The notes under the pieces: model-generated
Database searches by the model: none
Seen by the model: the letters and a program-made list of their open reading frames with translations, nothing else
Told to the model about the DNA's origin: nothing
Position numbers and translations under genes: made by a program
Source: a bacterium
GTDB taxonomy: Bacteria > Verrucomicrobiota > Verrucomicrobiae > Opitutales > Opitutaceae
Assembly (NCBI GenBank): GCA_021780625.1
Contig: JAJXYI010000064.1
Span: 1 to 7,182 of the forward strand
Direction of reading: 5' to 3'
DNA: 7,182 nucleotides
Part shown: positions 1-4,869 of the stretch, one piece after another
Position numbering within the stretch: position 1 is the stretch's first letter
Layout of the letters: every line of letters starts with the position of its first letter

Positions 1-50
1 GGCCCGGATCCGGAGGTGGAACTTCTGGGGAAAGCGTGGGACCGGCCGGG

Positions 51-365
51 TCAGTCGAGATGAAAGACCTCGCGAAGCGACTCGGAGACCGGACTCGCGT
101 CAGGGTTGCTGGGCATCACGTCACCCATGTGCCTCCACCAGCGCTGGCAGGCGGGGGTCGCGGCGATCGCGGCCCAACGGGCCTCGTCCTCGATTTCCAC
201 ATACGCGAACAGCTGCCGGGTGCCGGGATGCAGGAAGATCGAGTAGTTCGAGACGCCGTGGGATTTCAGCTCGGCCTCGAGATCGGCCCAGATGGGATTG
301 TGACGGCGCTCGTATTCGGCTTCGGAACCCGGGTTCACCGACATGACAAAAGCTTTGCGGATCAT
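51..365 (-). CDS. rhaM: L-rhamnose mutarotase
   Basis: This 104-residue cytoplasmic enzyme interconverts the alpha and beta anomers of L-rhamnose, feeding the isomerase step of rhamnose catabolism. The start MIRKAFVM, the segment ERRHNPIW (residues 19-26), CQRWW (73-77), DVMP..PD (82-89) and the ending EVF.L match E. coli RhaM (YiiL) as I remember it, and the length is the same. Tyr18 and His22, taken as active-site residues in that family, are present, as is the Trp76-Trp77 pair. The frame stays open far upstream, but the ATG at 365 begins exactly at the family N-terminus and has AGGA (372-375) six bases ahead of it, so I reject longer versions. It is divergent from the LacI-type gene. No signal peptide is visible. 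Its presence next to pectin genes says the cluster yields L-rhamnose. Identification is firm; the link to the other genes is inferred. Confidence 0.95.
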   Translation of the reverse strand: MIRKAFVMSVNPGSEAEYERRHNPIWADLEAELKSHGVSNYSIFLHPGTRQLFAYVEIEDEARWAAIAATPACQRWWRHMGDVMPSNPDASPVSESLREVFHLD

Positions 366-529
366 AGGCAGTCCTGGGAGGGGGGAGGGGTAAAAAGGAT
401 GCACGGGGAGGCTAGCCGGCAGCGGCGGCGCCGCCACGTCCCCGACTGCATGACAGTCCGAATGACGCCGGCGTGGGGAGGAGTTGCACAACCCGGCAAA
501 GACGCAGGCAAACCACCTGAAGGTTATGG

Positions 530-549
530 CCACGAAAAACGCAAAAAGG
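530..549 (+). repeat. CACGAAAAACGC-type degenerate intergenic repeat
   Basis: The stretch reads CCACGAAAAACGCAAAAAGG, two near-copies of a roughly 9-base A-rich unit (CACGAAAAA, CGCAAAAAG). Such CACGAAA/ACGCGAAA runs recur between genes in many environmental genomes with this composition; that comparison is from memory. Its A content stands out in this GC-rich region. Function unknown. Confidence 0.4.
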
Positions 550-603
550 CGCCAGCGGTGCCGACTGTGAACGGAGCGCGCTTCGTACAGACCATGCCCG
601 GTC

Positions 604-622
604 GCTTTCGGATTCCGAAAGC
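604..622. repeat. Short hairpin palindrome (8-3-8), GCTTTCGG arms
   Basis: GCTTTCGG-ATT-CCGAAAGC is a perfect inverted repeat with 8-base arms and a 3-base centre. It lies 3 bases before a second palindrome of similar size, and both contain GATTCCG. It belongs by geometry to the same class as the palindromes between 1835 and 2006. It could be a nucleic-acid hairpin or a protein-binding site for regulation of either divergent gene. Confidence 0.6.
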
Positions 623-625
623 AGG

Positions 626-643
626 GCGGAATCGTGATTCCGC
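626..643 (+). repeat. Dispersed hairpin repeat, copy 1 (GCGGAATC-GT-GATTCCGC)
   Basis: A perfect inverted repeat with 8-base arms and a GT centre. It is followed at 640-658 by CCGCACTCCAAAAGGGAAG. The same 18 bases and a near-identical tail recur at 1989-2006, so this is a dispersed repeat and not chance symmetry. It contains the in-frame GTG at 634 that would give the longest LacI reading frame, which makes that start unlikely. Confidence 0.75.
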
Positions 644-664
644 ACTCCAAAAGGGAAGAGGAAC

Positions 665-671
665 AGAGGAG
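665..671 (+). promoter_or_regulatory. Shine-Dalgarno-like AGAGGAG that could set a TTG start for the LacI gene
   Basis: AGAGGAG is followed after 7 bases by an in-frame TTG at 679. That would give the regulator 14 extra residues ([14 protein letters not shown]) ahead of the ATG at 721, for a 368-residue protein. The ATG at 721 has no recognisable Shine-Dalgarno sequence. The site is therefore the main argument for the alternative start. Confidence 0.4.
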
Positions 672-678
672 TTTTCCG

Positions 679-694
679 TTGATTCCGGAATTCA
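679..694. promoter_or_regulatory. CG-centred palindrome, candidate LacI-family operator
   Basis: TTGATTCCGGAATTCA has a perfect 10-base core ATTCCGGAAT centred on CG, and 12 of its 16 positions are symmetric. LacI-family operators usually are CG-centred palindromes of about this size (GalR, PurR and CcpA sites). It lies 26 bases before the ATG at 721, a fitting place for autoregulation. Binding is inferred only. Confidence 0.35.
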
Positions 695-720
695 TTCGGC
701 AATCGTCTTCCGTTCATCCG

Positions 721-1785
721 ATGGCAACCCCCACCCTGCGCTCCCTGGCTCGTTCGCTGGGCCTTTCTCGGACGACGATTTCCGACGCGCTTCGCGGCTC
801 GCCGCGCGTCAACCCCGAGACCGTCCAGCGCGTGCGTGCGGCGGCGGAGGCGGCCGGCTACGAGCGAAATCCCCTCACCGCGGCGGTGATGTCGCACCTG
901 CGGCGCTCCTCGGGACAGAAGTTCCGCGGCGTGATCGGGGCGATCGAGATGATCGACGGGCCGCAGACCGACCATGCGAAGCGGTACAACGAGAGCGTGT
1001 TCGAGGGCGTGACCGAGCGCGCGAACCGGCTGGGGTTCAAGGTGGAGCGCTTCCAGACGAGCCCGGACGGCGTGCGTCTGAACCGTTTGGATACGATCCT
1101 GCACACACGCGGCATCCAGGGCCTGGTGATCCTGCCGGTGCTCGCCTTCCCCGATTTCTCCGCGCTGAGCTGGCCGCGGTACACGGGCGTGTACATCGAC
1201 TATCTGATCAACCACCCGCCGCTCCACTGCGTCTGCTCGGACCACTATCGCTCGATGATCGCGCTGCTGCAGACGCTCCACGAGCGCGGCTACCACAGGC
1301 CTGGGTTGTACATGGAGATTCCGCACGACGAGCGCCTCCACTTCCGCTGGGAGGGCGCCTTCCTGGCGCTCCAGCGCTACCTGCCCGGCATCGACGCGGT
1401 GCCGGTGCTGCGGTTGAAGTCCGTGACCCGCGACGACTTCGCGTCGTGGTTCAAGAAATACGACCCGGACGTCGTGATCGGGCACAAGATCGACGCGCTC
1501 GGCTGGATGAAGGAGTGCGGAGCGAAGACGCCGAAGACCCACGGCTTCGTGTGCCTGAATTCCCTGCGCACCAATGGCGACTGCGCGGCGCTGGACTTCC
1601 AGGCGCCGCAGCTCGGCGCGCGTGCCGCGGAACTCGTCATCGGGCAGCTCCTGCATAACGAATTTGGCGTCCCCCCGGAGGCCTCGCTCACGACGATCCC
1701 CGCCCGCCTGGTCGAAGGCCCCACCCTGCGCACAGCCGCACCGAAGAAGCGGGCAGGTGGAGCGGCTGCGTCCAAACAATCGTAA
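721..1785 (+). CDS. LacI-family transcriptional regulator
   Basis: A 354-residue DNA-binding regulator. Residues 5-25 (LRSLARSLGLSRTTISDALRG) form the LacI helix-turn-helix, followed by VNPETVQRVRAAAEAAGYERNP and a hinge region at about 48-62. The remainder, from GVIGAIEMID (70-79) on, has the periplasmic-binding-protein-like effector fold, with NESVFEGVTERANRLGF (90-106) and GIQGLVILPV (131-140) at the usual places. The C-terminus ends in a Lys/Ala-rich tail (341-354). The ATG at 721 starts just before the helix-turn-helix, as is normal, but lacks a Shine-Dalgarno sequence. A TTG at 679 with AGAGGAG 7 bases upstream is a real alternative. The gene is divergent from rhaM and convergent with the esterase operon, so it probably senses a rhamnose- or pectin-derived sugar. 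The ligand cannot be read from the sequence. Confidence 0.9.
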   Translation: MATPTLRSLARSLGLSRTTISDALRGSPRVNPETVQRVRAAAEAAGYERNPLTAAVMSHLRRSSGQKFRGVIGAIEMIDGPQTDHAKRYNESVFEGVTERANRLGFKVERFQTSPDGVRLNRLDTILHTRGIQGLVILPVLAFPDFSALSWPRYTGVYIDYLINHPPLHCVCSDHYRSMIALLQTLHERGYHRPGLYMEIPHDERLHFRWEGAFLALQRYLPGIDAVPVLRLKSVTRDDFASWFKKYDPDVVIGHKIDALGWMKECGAKTPKTHGFVCLNSLRTNGDCAALDFQAPQLGARAAELVIGQLLHNEFGVPPEASLTTIPARLVEGPTLRTAAPKKRAGGAAASKQS

Positions 1786-1834
1786 CGGCCTCCTAAGCCG
1801 CCACCGGGCGCGCGAGCCGCTAGACATGTGGAGT

Positions 1835-1852
1835 GCGGAGCCTCGGCTCCGC
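1835..1852 (-). repeat. Dispersed hairpin repeat (GCGGAGCC-TC-GGCTCCGC)
   Basis: Perfect inverted repeat with 8-base arms and a TC centre. Its left flank GAGTGCGG (1831-1838) is the reverse complement of CCGCACTC, the flank of copies on the plus strand, so this copy is inverted. On the plus strand it is followed by TTTGG, so it could help end LacI transcription, though the T run is short. Confidence 0.7.
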
Positions 1853-1858
1853 TTTGGA

Positions 1859-1878
1859 CGGGACGTCTCGACGTCCCG
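1859..1878. repeat. Hairpin palindrome (CGGGACGTC-TC-GACGTCCCG)
   Basis: Perfect inverted repeat with 9-base arms and a TC centre, six bases after the previous palindrome. The arms are different in sequence but the 2-base TC centre is the same. No protein-coding explanation. Confidence 0.7.
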
Positions 1879-1963
1879 CCCTTCGGTCGCTGCTCAACAG
1901 GGCGCGTGGCCTAAGACAAATGGGAGGTTACGTGCGGACGCTGACGGTCATCGCGGAACGGGC

Positions 1964-1982
1964 CGGGAGGCGGAGCCTCCCG
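1964..1982. repeat. Hairpin palindrome (CGGGAGGC-GGA-GCCTCCCG)
   Basis: Perfect inverted repeat with 8-base arms and a 3-base centre GGA, six bases before the next palindrome. The six-base spacing matches that between the 1835 and 1859 elements, so the region looks like two palindrome pairs. Confidence 0.7.
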
Positions 1983-1988
1983 CGCAGA

Positions 1989-2006
1989 GCGGAATCGTGA
2001 TTCCGC
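1989..2006 (+). repeat. Dispersed hairpin repeat, copy 2 (GCGGAATC-GT-GATTCCGC)
   Basis: Identical over all 18 bases to 626-643. The downstream flank CACTGCCAAAAGGAAAAGAG resembles the flank of copy 1 (CACTCCAAAAGGGAAGAGG) with one inserted base and few changes. Homology therefore extends past the palindrome over about 38 bases, in the same orientation, which marks this as a dispersed repeat. Confidence 0.8.
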
Positions 2007-2041
2007 ACTGCCAAAAGGAAAAGAGCGCGCGAGCCGATGCT

Positions 2042-2075
2042 CCGCACTCAAAACGCAGGAATCATTCTCGATTCC
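2042..2075 (+). repeat. Partial or decayed repeat: CCGCACTC plus GGAATC...GATTCC
   Basis: CCGCACTC at 2042-2049 is followed by AAAA, as in the full copies, but lacks the hairpin before it. Just after it comes GGAATC-ATTCTC-GATTCC (2058-2075) with 6-base arms and a 6-base centre, a loosened version of the GGAATC/GATTCC palindrome. It looks like a decayed copy. Confidence 0.45.
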
Positions 2076-2088
2076 GGCCCACGCCACA

Positions 2089-2118
2089 GGGGAACCGTGC
2101 TGCGGTGCACGATCCCCC
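2089..2118 (-). terminator. Imperfect GC hairpin after the esterase gene
   Basis: The arms GGGGAACCGTGC and GCACGATCCCCC pair with a 5-base perfect inner stem (2096-2100 with 2107-2111), one mismatch and one bulge, and a TGCGGT loop. It lies 22 bases beyond the esterase stop codon. There is no T run after it on the minus strand, so it is at best a weak intrinsic terminator or an RNA 3'-end stabiliser. Confidence 0.3.
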
Positions 2119-2139
2119 GGACGCTGAGGACTGCGCCTC

Positions 2140-3777
2140 TCAGGGTTTGCGTAGGTACGGAGCGAACGGATCGCCGGGCAGCTTCGCCAGCGCACCTGCC
2201 ACGATGCTCGCGTTGAGCCGCGCGCCGATGAGGCTGGTGTGCGTGTGCGGGTCGCCAAACATCGTCAGCACCTTCTCGGGGCCCATCGCGTCATAGCGCT
2301 CCGCAATGAGCTCGTTGAGCGGAATGAACGCGACGCCTTCCTGCTGCGCGACCTCGCGCGCCCAACCCGAATAGGAATTGTCGGAGCGCACGATCTTCCC
2401 GTCCTTCCAGATCATGCGCGGAATCTGCGAACAGACGATCGGAGTGACGCCCATGGCCTTGGCCTCCCGGATGTACTTGCGCAGGTACCAGCCGTAGGTG
2501 TGGACGACCTCGTGTTTCTTCGTGAGCAGGTTGTCGATCGCCTCCGACTCGTCGCCGACGCCGCGGATCGTGCCGCGCGCGCGGGAGGTGTCGTTGAGCG
2601 GACCGGCGTCATTGTGGCCGAACTGCATGAGCAGGAAGTCGCCGGGCTTGAGCAGGGTGCGCACGCGCTCCCAGAAGCCAAGATTGATGAAACTACGGCT
2701 GCTGGTGCCGCCGACGGCGCGATTGCAGACGTTGATCTTCGAGAGATCAAAGTACGGCGAGAGCTCGTCGCCCCAGCCCCACTGGCCGCCACGTCCGTCG
2801 CCGCGGCCATTGCGCACGGTCGAGTCGCCGATGATCATCAGCGTGGGAATCTTTGGGTTGGCCGGCTCGGGGAGGTTCAACCACACGAGCGGATCAGCGG
2901 GCACCTCGAGGCCCTTGGCGGAGAGCCAATGATCCCAGGGGCCGCCACGAATGCCCTTGAGTCCCGAAACGACCGCCGCCGCGTTGATGTCCGCTCCTTC
3001 AATTCCGGTGTGCGTATGGTCACGCGGGAAGAGCGTCTTCACCTTCGCTTCTCCCATCTCCTGGTATTTGTCGGCGACGATACGTGTCAGATCCACGAAA
3101 TCCACGCCCTCCTCCTGGGCAACCTCTCGATCCCATTCGCGGTAATGCCCGGCGCCGCGCTCGACCTTTCCGTCCTTCCAGATGTCGCGGACGGTCAGCG
3201 AGAGGATGATTGGCGTCGCGCTCCGCATGCGGACATCGCGGATCATCTTCCGCAGGTACCAGCCGAAGGTGTGAACGATCTCGTGTTTGCCGGTGAGCAC
3301 GTTGTCGATGGCGACCGACTCGTCGCCGATGCCGGGCAGCGAGCCGCGGGCGCGCAGCGGCATCTTCGAGCCCGGGGGCTCGGCGTTGATGGCCCCGGCG
3401 TCGTTGTGTCCGAATTGGATCAGCACGTAGTCGCCGCCCTTCACCTGGCTGAGCAGCTTGTCCCACAGCCCCTCGGTGATGTAGGTGCGGCTGCTGCGTC
3501 CGCCTCGGGCGAGGTTGACGATGTTGACCTTGGACGGATCGAAGTAGTCGTGAAACGGCGCGCCCCAGCCCTGGATCGGATGACCGCCATAGTTGGCCGC
3601 GGTGGAATCGCTGGCGATGAAGACGCTCGGGAGCCGCAGGTTGTGGGGATAATCGCCCGGGGGTGGGTTGTGCTTGAGATCGGGATCGTGGATGGAGGTG
3701 CTTGCGTGCAGGCCCAGCCCGGTCATTGCCAGGAGAGCCGCGGTGCCTAGAAGGCGTGTGAAGCGCAGTGGGTTCAT
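2140..3777 (-). CDS. Secreted two-domain rhamnogalacturonan acetylesterase (GDSL/SGNH, CE12-like)
   Basis: A 545-residue exported esterase, expected to remove acetyl groups from rhamnogalacturonan. Residues 1-25 are a signal peptide, probably cut after LHA. Two homologous SGNH domains follow, about 50-285 and 310-540. Domain 1 has ASDST (nucleophile Ser58), ARGGRSSR (90-97), FGHND (Asn125) and DHTH (Asp253, His256). Domain 2 has GDST (Ser319), VGGTSSR (355-361), FGHND (Asn389) and DPHTH (509-513). Both share RARG...GDES.AIDN.LT.KHE.VHT.GWYLRK, which is typical of CE12-like acetylesterases. Usual family members have one domain, so this is an internal duplication. In domain 2, Pro sits where domain 1 has the Asp immediately before HTH. 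The ATG at 3777 has no clear Shine-Dalgarno sequence, and the gene follows the GH43-like gene after 27 bases. The family call is firm; the substrate is inferred from family and context. Confidence 0.92.
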   Translation of the reverse strand: MNPLRFTRLLGTAALLAMTGLGLHASTSIHDPDLKHNPPPGDYPHNLRLPSVFIASDSTAANYGGHPIQGWGAPFHDYFDPSKVNIVNLARGGRSSRTYITEGLWDKLLSQVKGGDYVLIQFGHNDAGAINAEPPGSKMPLRARGSLPGIGDESVAIDNVLTGKHEIVHTFGWYLRKMIRDVRMRSATPIILSLTVRDIWKDGKVERGAGHYREWDREVAQEEGVDFVDLTRIVADKYQEMGEAKVKTLFPRDHTHTGIEGADINAAAVVSGLKGIRGGPWDHWLSAKGLEVPADPLVWLNLPEPANPKIPTLMIIGDSTVRNGRGDGRGGQWGWGDELSPYFDLSKINVCNRAVGGTSSRSFINLGFWERVRTLLKPGDFLLMQFGHNDAGPLNDTSRARGTIRGVGDESEAIDNLLTKKHEVVHTYGWYLRKYIREAKAMGVTPIVCSQIPRMIWKDGKIVRSDNSYSGWAREVAQQEGVAFIPLNELIAERYDAMGPEKVLTMFGDPHTHTSLIGARLNASIVAGALAKLPGDPFAPYLRKP

Positions 3778-3804
3778 GGTTGTTTTCTTGGGTTCTAGCG
3801 AAAC

Positions 3805-4821
3805 TCAGGCTCCGGGTGCCTCCGGGAGCGCCGCGCGCAGGCCTTCGACGAGGGAGCGGGGCACCACGATCATCGTCCCGTGGCGCGCCCCGGGCGGGAC
3901 CGCGATCCGGTCCGTGACATCCTCCCAGTGGACCAGATCGCGCGACCGCATGGCGCCGTAATGGTGTTCTCGGTACACATCGAAATAGACGACCGTTTCG
4001 TCCCCCACCCGGATCGCCGTCGGTCCTTCGACCCAGGCGCGGGTAAAGGGCGCGGAGAACGTGGTCCACGGCCCCTCCGGGTCGACGGCGGTCGCAATCC
4101 TCAGGCGCTTCGCCACAGGATGGACGGTCTCGTCCTTGGCGATCATGTGGAAGCGCCCGCCAGCGCCCTCGAAGATCGTGGCGTCGATGACGCTGAAGCC
4201 CGGGTCGCTGAACAGTCGCGTGGGCGAGAACCGGCTCCAATCTGTCGTGGTCGTGCAGTAGATCCGGTGATTGAGCCCGTGCTCCGAGGAGCCGTCCGTC
4301 GCCGGGAAACGTCCGGGAATCGTGGACGCCCAGAAGATCAGGAACCGCTCGCGCTTTGCGTCCCAGAAGGCCTCCGGCGCCCAGGAATTGCGCGCGGTGG
4401 GTTCGGACGCCATCACCGGGATCGCGCGTTCCGGCGTCCAGCTGATGAAGTCGCGCGTCGAGGCTGTTCCGATGATCCGGTCCCACCAGCCGGTCGTCCA
4501 CACGAGGTGGTAAACGCCGTCCGGCCCGCGCGCGACGCAGGGGTCGCGCATCAGCCGGTCCCGCCCCACCTGTGGGGCGAGACAGGCGCGTCCGCCGTTG
4601 AGCGCCCGCCAGTGGAGGCCGTCGGCGCTCCAGGCCAGGTGCAGGCCGTCGCGTCCCTGGCCCGTGAAATAGGTGAACAGGAACGCCGTATCAGACGCAG
4701 GGGTCGCGCCCGCCTCGGGAAGGAAAACCCGGGACGCTAGCCAGAGGAACAGCAGGAGCAGCGTCGGGAATACGCGTCCAGGCCCATGTGGACGCGCCGA
4801 CGTTTGACCTCCGGTCTTCAT
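3805..4821 (-). CDS. GH43-like secreted five-bladed propeller glycosidase
   Basis: A 338-residue exported glycoside hydrolase of the GH43 type, expected to release arabinose or related sugars from pectin side chains. An N-terminal basic stretch and the hydrophobic run at about 17-34 look like a signal peptide, with a likely cut near AGA-TPA (39-40). The three GH43 acidic positions are recognisable: Asp93 in MRDP (base), Asp213 in VID (pKa modulator) and Glu265 in VEGP (acid). WAPE (148-151) and RHGTM (313-317) are also typical of the fold. Blade repeats such as WSADGLHW, STRDFISW and RSRDLVHW are visible. Substrate specificity and GH43 subfamily cannot be set by eye; a related propeller family remains possible. 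The ATG at 4821 lies 48 bases after the symporter gene. GGAGG ends only 2 bases before it, inside a short repeat, so ribosome binding there is uncertain. Confidence 0.82.
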   Translation of the reverse strand: MKTGGQTSARPHGPGRVFPTLLLLFLWLASRVFLPEAGATPASDTAFLFTYFTGQGRDGLHLAWSADGLHWRALNGGRACLAPQVGRDRLMRDPCVARGPDGVYHLVWTTGWWDRIIGTASTRDFISWTPERAIPVMASEPTARNSWAPEAFWDAKRERFLIFWASTIPGRFPATDGSSEHGLNHRIYCTTTTDWSRFSPTRLFSDPGFSVIDATIFEGAGGRFHMIAKDETVHPVAKRLRIATAVDPEGPWTTFSAPFTRAWVEGPTAIRVGDETVVYFDVYREHHYGAMRSRDLVHWEDVTDRIAVPPGARHGTMIVVPRSLVEGLRAALPEAPGA

Positions 4822-4823
4822 GT

Positions 4824-4841
4824 CCTCCGTGTGCTCCGTGT
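4824..4841 (-). repeat. CACGGAG 9-base tandem repeat at the GH43-like start
   Basis: On the minus strand this reads ACACGGAGC ACACGGAGG, two 9-base units differing at one position; a weaker third unit runs into the coding start. Tandem ACACGGAG/ACACAGAG runs are common between genes in many environmental bacteria (from memory). Here the run supplies GGAGG 2 bases, and GGAG 12 bases, before the GH43-like ATG. Confidence 0.5.
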
Positions 4842-4869
4842 CCGCGCGATTCGGTCCCTGCCTCCGGTC

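Larger units (their letters stand above)
366..720. other. Divergent intergenic region rhaM / lacI-type regulator
   Basis: These 355 bases hold no credible gene and must carry the promoters of both divergent genes. I could not assign a convincing -35/-10 pair on either strand. Contents: a 12-base GC palindrome GGCGGCGCCGCC (424-435); a small inverted repeat GACTG-CATGA-CAGTC at about 444-458; an A-rich repeat-like stretch (530-549); two adjacent hairpin palindromes (604-622, 626-643); a Shine-Dalgarno-like AGAGGAG (665-671); and a CG-centred palindrome (679-694). The heptamer GATTCCG occurs three times here (611, 636, 681). Confidence 0.7.
1786..2139. other. Convergent intergenic region packed with palindromes
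   Basis: These 354 bases lie between the 3' ends of the LacI gene and the esterase. I see no credible gene: the reading frames are low-complexity Arg/Ser/Pro translations. They contain four near-perfect hairpin palindromes (1835-1852, 1859-1878, 1964-1982, 1989-2006), a weaker fifth (2058-2075) and an imperfect GC hairpin (2089-2118). CCGCACT occurs three times (1832-1838 on minus, 2003-2009, 2042-2048). No promoter is required here, so the content should relate to transcription ends or to repeat insertion. Confidence 0.75.

Noticed and set aside
366..695. N-terminal extension of RhaM by 110 residues.
   Set aside because: The frame is open, but the extension has no similarity to the family, translates the palindromic repeats, and the ATG at 365 matches the family start with AGGA at good spacing.
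36..1658. 540-codon plus-strand open frame starting at GTG 36, with GGAGGTGG upstream.
   Set aside because: It runs antisense to the well-supported rhaM and across another frame of the LacI gene. Its translation is Arg/Gly/Pro-rich with no recognisable domain, as expected of a shadow frame in GC-rich DNA.
412..1827. 471-codon minus-strand open frame across the LacI gene.
   Set aside because: Arg/Ala/His-rich antisense shadow of a clear LacI-family protein.
1835..2006. CRISPR array suggested by regularly placed repeats.
   Set aside because: The palindromes differ in sequence, spacing is 6 or about 85 bases, and no constant direct repeat with unique spacers exists.
2239..3750. 503-codon plus-strand open frame antisense to the esterase.
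   Set aside because: It mirrors the esterase codon structure, repeats because the esterase domains repeat, and has no start signal or known domain.
3020..4501. 493-codon minus-strand frame spanning the junction of the esterase and GH43-like genes.
   Set aside because: It is an off-frame translation of two genes that both have clear domains, and is made of Arg/Gly/Pro-rich low-complexity sequence.
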